A DNA stretch of 64,000 nucleotides from Malus domestica (GCF_042453785.1 NC_091663.1:34460001-34524000), one strand, 5' to 3'; shown: positions 1 to 12,700, numbered from the stretch's first letter. The notes: a model not told the origin generated them from the letters alone. Program-made: numbers and translations.

Positions 1-2365
1 TATCATCTTGAATATATCCTGTTAACTCATCCATTACCAACGCAAAAAGGTAAGGACTTAAGGATGAGCCTTGATGTAATCCTACAGTTATGGGAAAGCT
101 TTCGGTTTGTCCTTCATGAGTTCTTACGGCAGTCTTTGCTCCTTCATACATATCCTGTATAGCTTGGATATATGCTACTCGTACTCCTTTCTTCTCTAAA
201 ATCCTCCAAAGAATGTCTCTTGGGACCCTATCATATGCTTTTTCCAAATCTATAAAGACCATGTGTAAATCCTTTTTCCCATCTCTATATCTTTCCATCA
301 ATCTTCGTAAGAGATAGATTGCCTCCATGGTTGAGCGCCCTGGCATGAACCCGAATTGGTTGTCCGAAACCCGTGTCTCTTGCCTCAATCTATGCTCAAT
401 GACTCTCTCCCAGAGCTTCATTGTATGACTCATTAGCTTAATACCCCTATAGTTCATGCAATTTTGTACATCGCCCTTATTCTTGTAGATAGGCACCAAA
501 GTGCTCGTTCGCCACTCATTTGGCATCTTCTTCGTTTTCAAAATCCTATTGAAAAGGTCAGTGAGCCATGTTATACCCGTCTCTCCCAAAACTTTCCACA
601 CTTCGATTGGTATATCGTCTGGGCCTACTGCTTTTCTATGCTTCATCTTCTTCAAAGCTACAACCACTTCTTCCTTCCGGATTCTACGATAAAAAGAGTA
701 GTTTCTACACTCTTCTGAGTTACTCAACTCCCCTAAAGAAGCACTCCTTTCATGTCCTTCATTGAAAAGATTATGAAAATAACCTTTCCATCTGTCTTTA
801 ACCGCGTTCTCTGTAGCAAGAACCTTTCCATCCTCATCCTTGATGCACCTCACTTGGTTTAGGTCCCTTGTCTTCTTTTCCCTTGCTCTAGCTAGTTTAT
901 AGATATCCAACTCTCCTTCTTTGGTATCTAGTCGTTTATACATATCGTCATAAGCCGCTAACTTAGCTTCTCTCACAGCTTTCTTCGCCTCTTGCTTCGC
1001 TTTTCTATACCTTTCACCATTTTCATCGGTCCTATCCTTGTATAAGGCTTTACAACATTCCTTCTTAGCCTTCACCTTTGTTTGTACCTCCTCATTCCAC
1101 CACCAAGATTCCTTTTGGTGTGGGGCAAAGCCCTTGGACTCTCCTAATACCTCTTTTGCTACTTTTCGGATACAACTAGCCATGGAATCCCACATTTGGT
1201 TAGCTTCCCCCTCTCTATCCCACACACACTGGGTGGTTATTTTCTCTTTGAAAATGGCTTGTTTTTCTTCTTTTAGATTCCACCATCTAGTCCTTGGGCA
1301 CTTCCAAGTCTTGTTCTTTTTTCTCACTCTTTTGATATGTACATCCATCACCAACAAGCGATGTTGATTAGCCACGCTCTCTCCTGGTATAACTTTGCAA
1401 TCCTTACAAGTTATACGATCCCTTTTCCTCATTAGAAGAAAATCTATTTGTGTTTTTGACGACCCACTCTTGTAGGTGATTACATGTTCTTCCCGCTTCT
1501 TAAAGAAGGTGTTGGCTAAGAAGAGATCATATGCCATTGCAAAATCCAAGATAGCTTCCCCATCCTCGTTTCTCTCCCCAAAACCATGGCCACCATGAAA
1601 ACCTCCATAGTTGCCTGTCTCCCTGCCCACGTGTCCATTTAAATCTCCTCCTATAAATAACTTCTCCGTCTGAGCAATTCCTTGCACCAAGTCTCCAAGG
1701 TCTTCCCAAAATTTCTCCTTCGAACTCGTATCCAACCCTACTTGAGGTGCGTACGCACTAATCACATTGATAAGTTCTTGTCCTATTACAATCTTGATTG
1801 CCATGATTCTATCTCCTACCCTCTTGACATCTACAACATCTTGTGTCAAGGTCTTGTCCATGATGATGCCAACACCGTTTCTCGTTCTATTTGTGCCCGA
1901 ATACCATAGTTTAAACCCTGAGTTTTCTAGATCCTTTGCCTTACGCCCAACCCACTTAGTTTCTTGTAGGCACATAATATTTATCCTTCTCCTCACCATA
2001 ACTTCTACTACTTCCATAGATTTTCCCGTCAAGGTTCCTATATTCCACGTTCCTAAACGCATTTTGCTCTCTTGAACTCTACCCTTCTGTCCTAGCTTCT
2101 TCACCCTTCCCCGTCTAATAGGATCAAAGTACTTCTTTTGTGTGTCCCGTGTAAAGTTGATAGGAGCATATGCTCCCAAACAACTTTGAGTGGAGTCGTT
2201 CGAAAAGAAGTTTCTATAGCCCCCTTGCTCATTTAACACTGCATCCGGATGCCGATGGAGATACAGCGACCCTTGCTCACTTATCACTGTGCTCGGGCCA
2301 CACAGCGCGCCACTTACGGGTGACGCCCTAGCTTTAGCGCGATTTCGTTCTGGATTCATTTTCAT
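1..2365 (-). CDS. LINE ORF: endonuclease plus reverse transcriptase (partial)
   Basis: Encodes the retrotransposition protein that nicks target DNA and copies the element RNA. The first in-frame ATG is at 2365 ([11 protein letters not shown]); a second ATG at 2062 begins [15 protein letters not shown], the usual start of the endonuclease domain. Endonuclease landmarks follow: [29 protein letters not shown] and QIDFLLMRK. The RT follows with [58 protein letters not shown] and GLHQGSSL. I read the frame as open to the window edge, so this copy could be coding-competent. The YADD catalytic box would lie just beyond base 1; it is visible in the copy at 17622-18775. Weak RNA-level start evidence, so either ATG is possible. 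Confidence 0.75.
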   Translation of the reverse strand, partial: MKMNPERNRAKARASPVSGALCGPSTVISEQGSLYLHRHPDAVLNEQGGYRNFFSNDSTQSCLGAYAPINFTRDTQKKYFDPIRRGRVKKLGQKGRVQESKMRLGTWNIGTLTGKSMEVVEVMVRRRINIMCLQETKWVGRKAKDLENSGFKLWYSGTNRTRNGVGIIMDKTLTQDVVDVKRVGDRIMAIKIVIGQELINVISAYAPQVGLDTSSKEKFWEDLGDLVQGIAQTEKLFIGGDLNGHVGRETGNYGGFHGGHGFGERNEDGEAILDFAMAYDLFLANTFFKKREEHVITYKSGSSKTQIDFLLMRKRDRITCKDCKVIPGESVANQHRLLVMDVHIKRVRKKNKTWKCPRTRWWNLKEEKQAIFKEKITTQCVWDREGEANQMWDSMASCIRKVAKEVLGESKGFAPHQKESWWWNEEVQTKVKAKKECCKALYKDRTDENGERYRKAKQEAKKAVREAKLAAYDDMYKRLDTKEGELDIYKLARAREKKTRDLNQVRCIKDEDGKVLATENAVKDRWKGYFHNLFNEGHERSASLGELSNSEECRNYSFYRRIRKEEVVVALKKMKHRKAVGPDDIPIEVWKVLGETGITWLTDLFNRILKTKKMPNEWRTSTLVPIYKNKGDVQNCMNYRGIKLMSHTMKLWERVIEHRLRQETRVSDNQFGFMPGRSTMEAIYLLRRLMERYRDGKKDLHMVFIDLEKAYDRVPRDILWRILEKKGVRVAYIQAIQDMYEGAKTAVRTHEGQTESFPITVGLHQGSSLSPYLFALVMDELTGYIQDD

Positions 2366-2478
2366 AAGGATTCGACGTGATCATGGAGTGCCGGCTGTCG
2401 ACTACCTGACGCCCTCTCCCTCCTCCTTTATCCGGGCTTGGGACCGGCAATGTAAGATAAACTTACACGGCGGAGTTT
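1..2478 (-). mobile_element. RTE-type LINE, 5' part, continues past left edge
   Basis: Non-LTR retrotransposon read on the minus strand. The 5' untranslated part lies at about 2366-2478, followed by an apurinic-type endonuclease and the first half of a reverse transcriptase; the rest lies outside the window. The reading frame, gene order and sequence agree with the two other LINE pieces here (17622-18775 and 22571-23183), whose 3' ends carry the (TTG)n tail typical of plant RTE elements. The exact 5' end is my estimate, because no target duplication can be seen without the 3' end. It sits just downstream of the ankyrin exon at 3138-3651 and may be inside that gene. Confidence 0.85.
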
Positions 2479-3117
2479 CTGTACTAATACTCACAGTGGT
2501 AAATAATTTTTTGGAATTGGCCGAGGTGGCTACCGCTTTTGAAGGCAGAACGCTTGGTAGCCAGAAGATGAAGAGGGGAAAAGCCTTGCGTATTCATATA
2601 ATAAACAAGATCTTCATACAAGTAAATTATCTGAAATGCCATATCTGTCAACCAACAAGGTACACATTATTATTTATTTTACATATCATAAGATCAAACT
2701 CAACCCTGGGCTATATGCTATTTTTTAGGTTTTATTCCTCCCCCCAAAACCCAACCTATGCTAAATGGGTGGGCTAAAAGCTAAAAGCCAAACAAAAGTT
2801 AAATTCCTCCTAGGATTTAGCTCAGAAAATGGTGTGGGCACCACCAGCGGGACCTCACCCACATAGGCATGTCTTCCAGGATTTATTGAATCCAACAATT
2901 GAGATCGAATATAATAAAATCTAACGGTAAAAAAAAATATCTAACGGTTCAAATTTAAATCCAATGGCTAAAATAATTTTAAAAAAGTATTTAACTTAAA
3001 ATTCACCCAAATTTAGTGATTTTTCAATATTTATAAGAATTTAAATATGTTTAAATAAAAATGTTCATAGAATTTAAATATTTAACTTAAAAGTATAGCT
3101 GATATATATGGAAGTGA
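2479..3117. other. AT-rich spacer, no gene seen
   Basis: Between the LINE 5' end and the ankyrin exon. It is AT-rich, with short A/T runs. It probably includes intron sequence of the ankyrin gene. I see no exon with ankyrin or PGG similarity here. Confidence 0.5.
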
Positions 3118-3137
3118 TCAAGTTAAGGGATAATTAC

Positions 3138-3651
3138 CAAAGTATTCCCTAGCAATTGCAACATGCAACATGGTATCACCATCATTTCTCCTACAATAAT
3201 TGTAGTGTTTCGGGTGACCATTGGGGGTACAGATGTAGTGCATGAGTAAGAAGGCATCTTTTTTACCATAGACAGCAGCCAAGAATAGAGGAGTCTCATT
3301 GTCTACATTCTGAGCACCGACCAATGATGGATAATCGTTGGCAATGCATGAACACATCGTCTCGTTTCCCATCCATGCCGCGACTTGGAGAGGGGTATTC
3401 CCTCGCTCGTTTTTAATTTCAAGCTCCTTTACAGTAATCAGTTTTACTAGCTCTTCAACACTTTTTTCTTGGCCATCGGATACTGCTATGTGTAGTGCTG
3501 TGTCACCTGACTTGGTGATTTTTGCCCCGTGAGCGTTCTGGTTGAGCGTATAGGTTCTAACAACTTCTTCCCACTTGCTCTGCGTGGCAATTCGGGACAA
3601 GTATTTCTTGATCTTCTCTGTGTCCATACTCTTGATCTCGTTGTCATACAT
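3138..3651 (-). CDS. Ankyrin-repeat protein (ITN1/ACD6-type), first coding exon
   Basis: Start taken at the ATG at 3651 (MYDNEIKSMDTEKIKKYLSR); an in-frame stop lies further upstream at about 3718-3720. Ankyrin repeats follow: SGDTALHIAVSDGQEKSVEEL, RGNTPLQVAAWMGNETMCSC, NETPLFLAAVYGKKDAFLLM, and the start of another, DGDTMLHVAIAREYF. The exon ends at a good splice donor (TTTG|GTAATT) at 3138, a place where relatives continue with the next ankyrin unit. Family proteins end in a membrane-bound PGG domain and act in membrane-linked stress, salt or defence signalling. The remaining exons would lie at lower coordinates and are not in the window. No break is seen in this exon. Its relation to the broken gene at 23302-25043 is that of a tandem paralog on the same strand. 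Confidence 0.75.
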
Positions 3652-3717
3652 GATATAAGGCACCGCTTCTGAGTGCACGGTAGAAGCCGTTTCTTCTCTT
3701 CCTGATATGAGTGGCAA

Positions 3718-4468
3718 TTAACAACTGACGGTTGTCTTCATATTTATTATGGCAAGTAAACCATGTTTAACTTGGAAAGTACAATAGCTTCCAAAAGAAG
3801 ATACTTCTTCTGTGACCACAACTCTCTACTCTACCCTTTACACTTGCTAAATAACAAAGAAAATTCTCTTCACCCTTTTTCTTTAATTCGTTACTTATCT
3901 CCCCTTTACACTAGTTACTCTATACCAACATCAAAAAAGTTCGGTTTCCAGCTGTGGACGTACAACATAAGAAAGTCATTCTTATCACCTAGCAAAAGAT
4001 GACCCACTGATCTTGATTTTGGAAATGACTTTTATCACCTAGCACTGCAAGTATTTGATGCTTCCTGAATTTACTTGGTGTACAATTTTCGAACAAGAGA
4101 AGAAACCGTCGGTGCATCCTTTTCATTTCTTCTTCTCTTTTCCTTCAACTATGTCTTAAACTTGACTAAATATCAATGTTGTAAAAGGCGAAAGCGTATA
4201 CAAGGTGTTTCATGGATAGCCTTGTCTAGACGAAAATCTTAAGACGTGAGACCTTAAATTTTGTTGTATATGTAATATTACGCTGATATACTCACACACT
4301 CTTTTAATAATGAAAACAAAATTATGTTATCTTTAAATGTGTTGGTCACGTGCTTTGTTGGATCTGTAAACAATGTTAAGAACTTAAAAAGTATGGATGC
4401 GTTTTATGTTTTTTTTAGGTCTATAAAATACATCAAACAAAAAGTATTAAAAATTCTTTCGGCTTATC
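3718..4468. other. Spacer, probable promoter side of the ankyrin exon
   Basis: AT-rich DNA upstream of the ankyrin exon. I see no exon, RNA gene or clear mobile element in it. Confidence 0.4.
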
Positions 4469-4478
4469 TTTTAGTTTT

Positions 4479-5738
4479 GGGTAAATTACATAGTAGCCCC
4501 TCAGGTTTGAGGGTAAATTACAACCCATACAACATCTTTAAAACATTTCACTTTCATACATCCAGTACCATTTTATTTCAAAATAACACATCCGTTAGAT
4601 TTTCCATCCATTAGTCTGTTAAATGCTGACATGGCTGCCACATTTATGCCACGTGGCAAAAAAAATAATTTTAATTTTTTTTTAAACCTGAATCTTGTCA
4701 AAAAACAAAAAAAAAACTGAAAAACGCAGGATCCACACCCCACCTTCCCCGCAACCCTTCCCCACCCATCTTCTTCCCCGCAACCCTTCCCCACCCATCT
4801 TCTTCCCCGAGCCCTCCCCCTTCCCTGCAACCCAAACACCCCATCCCACCCCAACCCCCACCCCAGCCCACCTCCCTCTCCTCCACTCTCTTCACCTCCC
4901 TTCCCATCCAAAAACCCACCCAATCTCATCCAAACAAACGCCCATATCTCCTTCTCCCCCACTTTTCTCCGATTCAGATTCGACTTTCCCCATTTCAAAT
5001 CTGCCGAGATCATCCCCCACCTCTTCATCACCTGCCATCATGCTCCTCCTCAAAGGTGACACGATCTGACGAGATCGACTCCAAGGTGAAGGTCCACGAT
5101 CTCCTACAACCCCACGATCCGACGACTCACCTTTCTCCTCGCTTGCCTCACCGCGGGGTCCACCTCATGCATCAATTCCAGCTTCAGCAGCAACAGCCAC
5201 ACCAGGGATTTGGTGGTCGTTGTCCATTTGAAGGCGGGAATTTGGGCTAGAAGCCTGATACTTTTCGAGGAGGCCATAGTTGAGGGATCTGGGGAGGTCT
5301 GCTAGGCAGACTTTGAGGGAATTTTGGGGAGAGAGATGGGCGTTTTGGGAAATGAAAGATGAGCAAGAAGGATGAGAGGAAGAAGGAGAAGGATTGGAAA
5401 GGAAGAAGAGAGAAAGAGAGAGAGAGCGCAGAGGAGAGTGAATACAAAGAAGAAAGTGGGAACAGAGCAACGGGGGAAGATGAGTTAGTTTTTTTTTTTT
5501 TTTTTGAGAAGATTCAGGTTTAAAAAAAAAAAATTTGCCATATGGCACACATTTGGCAGCCACATGGCACAAATGTGGCAGCCACGTCAGCATTTAACAG
5601 ACTAATGGATGGAAAATCTAACGGAGGTGTTATTTTGAAATAAAATGGTACTCGATGTATGAAAGTGAAATGTTTTAAAGTTGTTGTATGGGGTTGTAAT
5701 TTACCCTCAAACCTAAGGAGCTACTATGTAATTTACCC
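4479..5738. mobile_element. Mutator-like non-autonomous element with long inverted ends
   Basis: The two ends are inverted repeats of about 175 bp, starting GGGTAAATTACATAGTAGC at 4479 and mirrored at 5738. The element is flanked by a 9-bp direct repeat TTTAGTTTT (4470-4478 and 5739-5747). Long inverted ends plus a 9-bp target duplication fit the Mutator superfamily. The interior is unlike its surroundings: a C-rich, proline-coding stretch (about 4730-5050) and an AG-rich stretch (about 5340-5480). It could be captured host DNA, but I recognise no gene in it. No transposase is encoded. Confidence 0.85.
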
Positions 5739-5779
5739 TTTAGTTTTTCAATATATATATAAATTAGAGTAAAGTACAA

Positions 5780-6216
5780 AAAACTATATCAATTATAAAT
5801 TGAACCACAATCTCATACCTTATATTTTAAACATTGTAATGTAATACTTCAACTCATGAATTTGTTATAATGTCATATCTTTATTAAATTTTCTATCACT
5901 TTGGCTGTTAAATGATGACTTGGCAGGAGCGGGATCCACTCCTTTGCCAACTGGAATAAAAAATTAATAATTTATTTATTTATTAATAAAAATTAATAAT
6001 TTATAATAAAAAATTAATAATTTATGATAAAAATTAATAATAGGGTTGTAAAAAGATGACGTGGCGAATGAGTCCTATCACGTCATCATTAACAGCCAAA
6101 TTGACATAAAACTTAACGGAAGTATGACATTACAACAAATTTATAAGTTGAGGTATGACATTGCAATGTTTAAAACATGATGTATGAGATTGTAGTTCGA
6201 CCCATAATTGAGGTTA
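5780..6216. mobile_element. Foldback MITE with diverged inverted arms
   Basis: The left arm (about 5780-5920) and right arm (about 6080-6216) are inverted copies of roughly 140 bp, differing at many positions. Shared landmarks are TTTTAAACATTG and TTTGGCTGTTAA with GATGAC. The centre is AT-rich with repeated TTAATAATTTA. No coding capacity. It is older than the neighbouring Mutator-like element, judging by arm divergence. Target duplication not resolved. Confidence 0.65.
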
Positions 6217-6795
6217 CCTATACATTAGTATAACAACATAAACTTACAAAAAAGAATACTAAAAGAATATGACGGTAAAAGTTGTCAAGAAAGAAAAAAA
6301 AATCTAATTTTTTTTAGAGAAATAAGCCACAAAATCTTTTGTCTTCTTCAAACTCTCTGCAACTGAGGAAAAAACCCAGGTTTTATCCATTTTTTTTCTT
6401 CAGATTTCTTCAACTTTTAAACAAAGCCGACGCCCAATCGAACACCCTAAGGCGCACCCTAACGAAGCTAGGCCAGTTTTTCGTCGACTCCCACAAAATA
6501 GAGACGAAATTGCTGCTGCCCCGCCTCCAAGGTTGCCTAGTCACGCCATGAGGCGAGTTTTTTAAAGCACTACCAAATATGCATCTAATTAAAAGTTCCA
6601 AACCAATACATCAGTGTCTATTTGTGAGTTGAGTTCAATTTTCTTAGCAACAATTAGGATTAAGTACCTAAAATCCTCTAACCTTTTAGAGTCATTCCAA
6701 ATCGGTCTCAACATTTTTAAACATTCCAAACAAGTACCCAACCTATTAAAAATATCACTTAATTTTTTTTTTCCACAAACGATATTATCTACACT

Positions 6796-6915
6796 AAAAG
6801 AGAGGGGCGTTGGCTTAACCTACAATGAGCTAGCAATAATGTGGTTCAAATTCACCTATGACGAGAATCGAACCTAAGACCTCTACATTACAAATGTCAC
6901 ATGCTTAAGCCCTAG
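6796..6915 (-). mobile_element. tRNA-derived SINE-like fragment
   Basis: On the minus strand there is a Pol III B-box-like sequence GGTTCGATTCTCG, followed by a body ending in GTTAAGCCAACGCCCCTCTC. This arrangement matches tRNA-related SINEs of rosids as I remember them. The A-box is weak and no target duplication was found, so it may be an old partial copy. Confidence 0.45.
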
Positions 6916-7119
6916 TTAATTTTAGTTAAGTGTACATGTGGCAACAATGGGTCCCACTTTTTAGCTTACTTGAAAAATTAAATAATAATACAAAGAACTT
7001 AAAAAAAAACGTGAAAATGATAAAATAAAAATAAATAAACAAATTCACGAATAAAATAAAAAACAAAAATGAAGATTGGGAAATATTACGACCACCAAAA
7101 CCCCATCCCAACCTTTGTA

Positions 7120-9727
7120 TTCAAAATTCACCAACTAGATATGTGAAATCCTGTTTCCAGATTTCACCGTTATAATCTACGTATTTGTATTATTGAGATT
7201 TTATATTATTTTTCGAGAATTTATATTAAATTATTTGGATTTAGATTTTAATTAAATTAGTTATGAAGTTTGAAATTTGGAAAGTAATTATCTAAAACTC
7301 GTTGACCTTTTGAGGTCACAATTTATATTTTTGGATAGATCTTGAAACCACGAACGCATAGGCGAAAGCCGTTTGCGAGTCCGAATTATAACGGTATAGT
7401 TACGGATGTTTGAAGTTGTGACACTATAAAGTGTAGGAATTATTTAACTTGTAAGAGGCCAATTTAGATATTTGGGTTAAGGGACCAATTAGTTAAAAAG
7501 ATGGAGAGGATTTTAATTTTTCTGGGGGTGGAGTTCTGAGGACGCACTCTCTGACCTCTTCCCGACTCTCCCACCCATTTGGCGAACTCTCCAGAACTCT
7601 CTCAACCCATCCTTCTCTTCCCTTCCTCATACAACAGAGAAGGCCGACAGGGAGTCGAAGCCGCATGAGCGGGCAAACCCAAATCACCAAACTATCATCA
7701 CCGTAATTCCCATCTCATCATGAATTTCTTCCCTGTCCCTATTTTTGAAAAATGAAATTGTGATAACGAATCAAGAAGCTCCAACGAGGCCCGACTTTTC
7801 CGACGAGTTTCTACCATTTTCCGGCGAAGCATGTGTGTTTTGGTTGAGGAATGGTGAACAGGATGTCCAGACGTTGCAAATAGAAGCAACATCCTTGTCT
7901 GTTCGATTGACTCTTGTGCAGCGATATACAAATGGGCGAACTGGAACAATGATTGAAGTTGTGCTTGCAAACAAAGGAACAACGAGTTCATTTGCAAGAT
8001 GGTGAGCCCATTCTCCTTTCATTTCCTTATCTTTGTAATATGTCTTATTCTTTCCTTATTAATGTATAGACACAAGAAAAGGTACATACTTTTATTTCAT
8101 TGAATTGTTTGTAGTCTTGGTTAAAAAGGTAAGAATTAGGCATGTTATAGGCACGCTAACACATTGAAATAGAAGTTAAATATGATTCCTTGATAGTTTG
8201 GAAGTGCTCTGAAATTGTAAATTTGATTAAACGAGTATGGGTTCTAAATTACTGGAAACTTATTCATTTTGCAGAGAGAAACTATGTTTCATGTAGTCTA
8301 CTTTGGCTCTTGATTTCCATGTCCTTGTGAGTTCCTTTTGATCTAATGTTATGTGTTTTGGAAATAAACATGTCCATGATCAAAACCCATCTGATTTCAC
8401 TTAATTGCGTTGAGTTTTGATAGATTAAAATCATTTCCAAAGTTGAGTCACAGGGCTGCCAGGCAGCAGCAAGTTCTGTAATTCTAGTTTTGGAACTCCA
8501 TTTCATAGTTGGAATAACTTACCATTTAGAGTTCTGTTCGCTACCAATATTATATGATTTCAAAGTGCACAGAACAAGCCTCCAAAAACCATTTAAGTTT
8601 GTACCATTTGGTTCAGGTTTGAGCTTTCAAAGTGAGCCTAAACTTGGTTGATCGGAGCAGTTTTTATGCAACTTTTGTGGAGAAAATGAGTGTTTATTTC
8701 TACATTATCCAATTCTTCTCCGAGTTTTTCCTTAAAGTGCTTTTGCATTGTATTAGTATCGTTATTTGAAGTATATATTGTACTAAAATAATGTCTATGT
8801 TACATGGTAAACAAATGGATATATGATATTACTTTGGCTGCTAGTTGGTTTATTTCAAATGGAAGAAAGGATCAAGGAATAACTACTTCACTTGTGGTCA
8901 ACCTGTAGCTTGCATATAGGGGTAAACATTTCAAATTTCTTTATTCTTCTAATGATTGAATATAGGTTGTTATATACAGAATTAATATGGTTTATGGTTC
9001 AGAAAAGTAGAAAGCCTGAATTAGAGCGAAACCCGATGGCTCCTCCTATTTTGGTTCATTGCTTTATATATATACAACATGATAGGTGATTAGTATAATA
9101 GGTATTTGCAGTAAGGAGAATATACCTCTTGGTTTTTATGTTTGGAGGTCGATATACAAAAGGATGTATAAGACATCTGGTTATCATTTAATTAATTTCA
9201 AAGGATAGCATACTTTTATCTGACTTTTACATTTCCATGCTACTAAAATTGTACTCGTTCAAATGTATGGGTGACTAGATATTGGTAGTCAAGAGGAATC
9301 GGCAAAATGTATATTTGGATGCGTATTGAACTTGTTGTGAAGTGCTTGTTGAATTGTTTGATGAAATGTGATTTGACGTGCATATTTGAAATGTGGTTTG
9401 ATTCACTTGATTGGTATGTGGTGATGAAATGTGAGGCTAGGAGTGGACCGTTAACCATTGTGATGGGGATTTGTTGCTTCAATATTGTTTCATTTTCCGC
9501 TTCGTTGATTAGTTCTAAATTTAGTAATTGTGCCTAATTTCCCTTTGTTGAGCTTTTGTAAATTAAGTAGCATGTGCTTGTCTCATTTCTTTGAGCCATC
9601 GTACATTATGGTGTTGGCCTTCCGCGATTCCGTTGAGTGATGGTCCGGAATCCTTTCTACTCCACGATTTCGTTGAGTGATGGTCCGGAATCGTATCCTG
9701 GGTTGGATATCGTTGAGTGGTCCAAAA
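7120..9727 (-). mobile_element. Long repeat family copy D (minus orientation)
   Basis: Diverged copy of the family described for copy A, reading leftwards. Its lower end (7120-7440) is the inverse of 12650-12960 in copy A. Blocks at 8100-8640 are the inverse of 15890-16216 and 17333-17580 in copy B. Blocks at 9430-9720 are the inverse of 10330-10550 in copy A. The 5' end of the family and the module array are missing. It keeps the empty site (about 8374-8392) of the insertion found in copy B. The short open frames near 7745-8022 are part of the repeat, not a gene. Confidence 0.7.
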
Positions 9728-12700
9728 TGTCACGCCCCGATCACAACATACGTCCAGAATCGACACGTGACGTCACCAATACCCGTACATCTAACATACC
9801 CCGCCTCCGGGATATGTACAAAGCATAAATCAAGATTCAAATTTCATAGCATTTTTTGTACAATTTATGGCTGCATCTAACCTCTTCGTTAGACTGCCTA
9901 CGTACCCTCAATAGGGATCAAGTCATTCGTAGTTCAACGTTCGTCAAACTTTAATCTTTTCGTAAAATACTTAGGGTACCACACTACACATCAACCATAA
10001 GCCATACACAATTATCATCTTGTCATGCACGCAGGTATGTTATGCCCACACATATATTTTCCACTTCATCTTTCATATAAATCACTACATTTCACATGAT
10101 TCTCCATTTCATAATATGCGACATCTCAAAGAACAATCAACGGATCATCATGCTATTTTCTAGCCAAAATAGTCAACGAGTCTAATTATAATGACAAAAA
10201 TCACAACCAACATTATTCCACAATCACATCAATCAACAACACATCATATACCAAAATGTAGGGCTAGAGCGACACAGTTTGGCTGAAGCCTACATCTCTG
10301 AAGTTGATATCAATCCAAGAAACTAACAAGTCAATGATACGATTCCGGACCATCACTCAACGGAATCCAAACAGAACTTAGTTTCGAACCATTCAACAGA
10401 ACCGAACGGAAGTCCAAGAAGCATAACTATGGCTCGAAGGAACAAGACAGGATTCAAGTTACTCAATTCACGAAGACTCAACAAAACGAACTAATATCGA
10501 GCAACAAATCCCCATCACAATGGGTTATCGGTCCATTACTAGATCTCACATCTCCCAAGCAATTCAATAGTCATTTCAATCACATGACACAACCATTTCC
10601 AATACACAAGTCAAATCACATTTCACTACATCGTACCAATCACTATGCTTCCAACATTATATCTCTATCCATAGCTTGTAACATATCAGGGAATCACGAA
10701 GCACAATATTAATATTTAATTACGTTAATCAATCAGTGAGATAGCACATCATTTCACGAGTTTAATTAAAGAACTCTACATAATTCCCTACTTGAGTTAT
10801 GAATAATAACAAGATAATTCTAATTTGTATGCACAAGATCCATTGTGCATAATTCTCATTCACTCGAATCTAGGATTCTAAGATAACCTTATGGAAATGA
10901 GCAAAAGCAAGGATTCCGAACCACTCAACGGAATCTAACAACATTGGGTTCCGGACCACTCAACGGAACCAAATTACAAGTATGAGATAATCTATAAAAA
11001 GAAAGACCATTGATCATAGTTTATAACCTCAAATATAAGTTCGTAAATATGAAAACATAATCAAGTCTCTAACAACTCCGAAGAAGTCACCCAGACATCC
11101 AACGACTTATCCCATTCAAACCATCAAGATTCTCAAAAACTATCATTCATATGTACATTAAAACTAGGGCTAGAGGGACGCAATTCAACTGAAGCCCACA
11201 TAAGTAACTAAACAGGAAGTGGGCCCCCCCAAAGCAGATTAACCAAGCAGAGCCACCCTTAAGAAAGTAACCAAGTAGGCAGTGACCCCCCAATGCGGAT
11301 TAACCAAGCAGAGTCACCCCTACAACTATTAGGAAGCGATCACCCAATACGGATTAACCAAGCATGATCACTCATAAGCGTACATGGCCATAAGGATTTC
11401 CCAACGCAGGTTAACCAAGCGCAATCCATATATAGTATGGTCCCCCAATGCAGATTAACCAAGCAGGACCACTAATGACCCCCTAATGCGGATTAACCAA
11501 GCAGGGTCAAAATAATCAGGTAGGTAGTGATCACCCAATGCGGATATACCAAGCATGATCACTCCTAGAATGCGTATGGTCCCCCAATGCGAATATATCA
11601 AGCAAGACCATCAATGTACAACTACTACATGGTGTAGTAAACTCAACCCCTCAACTTATCCACATCTCAACCCCTATGAGTTTACAACGTAGTCACCTAC
11701 ACCATCACTTCTCGAGGTCACCACTAATATGTCACCCAAGCATATAAGTGCTACAACATACCTCTAATAGGATTCTAGGATCACATTGTCATAAAAATAA
11801 TCATACTCATCATTCACATTACTAAAAGGTAATTAAACTCACATATATCACAACCATCATCAGTACACAAGCCAAATCATGCTAATAAGCATATGTCTAT
11901 GGCTAAATATATAAAATCACATTTCAATAGAAATCACATTTATAACACCAAGCCATATTCACAAATGATATAAATATACGAATTTAAAGTATCGTCAACT
12001 GTTAGAATATCCAAGTGGTGGACCCATCTAAATATACTCAACCAACAACATTTCATAAATCGAATGCCACACATCGGAAAATTCGACTTTTTCCAAAAAT
12101 TCTCATATTTTACAAGAATAAAGATCTCAACAAGGGAAACATTATTCACAACTAGGCCAACAACAAATTCTAACCGGAAACCATCCAAATTCATTGGGGA
12201 AAACTGGGTTTCTAGGGTTTTAAACACCCAACTCTAAAACGAATACGAAAGCACAAACCAAGCATATCAACTTATAGATTATGAAGAGTAGATGAAGTTT
12301 CATACCTCACTCGAAGGAAATGGTTGCCGGAATCACCGGAAAAATGACACAATCGCCGGAAAACCCACAGGACTTTGCTGCCTCTAACTGGAAAAGTGGA
12401 TCCGAAAATGGGAAATATAACACCACAGGGTCGTAGGGCTCTTCAAGAGCTTTCTATGGACACCAAGATCACCCAAAACGGAGCTCGGATGAAGAAGATA
12501 TGAGTGGGTCAAGTTTATGGGTCAAAATGGTCGAAAATGCCCAAAAAGGGGTCAAAATCAGACCCTCCTTCCTTTTTTTTTTTTTTTTTCTGTCCGTTCC
12601 CTTTTATTTTCTATTTGTCCCTGGTCCCTCTCCCACTATGTGCGAGTTTTAAAATAAATTAAAATATATAGTTTAGTAACACAACTTCAAATATCCGTAA

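Noticed and set aside
2515-2570. tRNA-like GGCCGAGGTGGC...GGTAGCC stretch
   Set aside because: Only a short stem is possible; no T-arm or B-box.
4573-5031. Gly/Trp-rich minus and Pro-rich plus frames
   Set aside because: Low-complexity translations of the C-rich interior of the Mutator-like element; no protein-like pattern.
7745-8022. Open frames of 83-99 codons on both strands
   Set aside because: They lie in copy D of the repeat family, match no domain, and overlap each other on opposite strands.
11217-11612. Module array as a CRISPR-like repeat-spacer system
   Set aside because: The inter-core sequence is mostly shared between modules and the context is a plant retroelement-like repeat; the arms are paired stems, not spacers.
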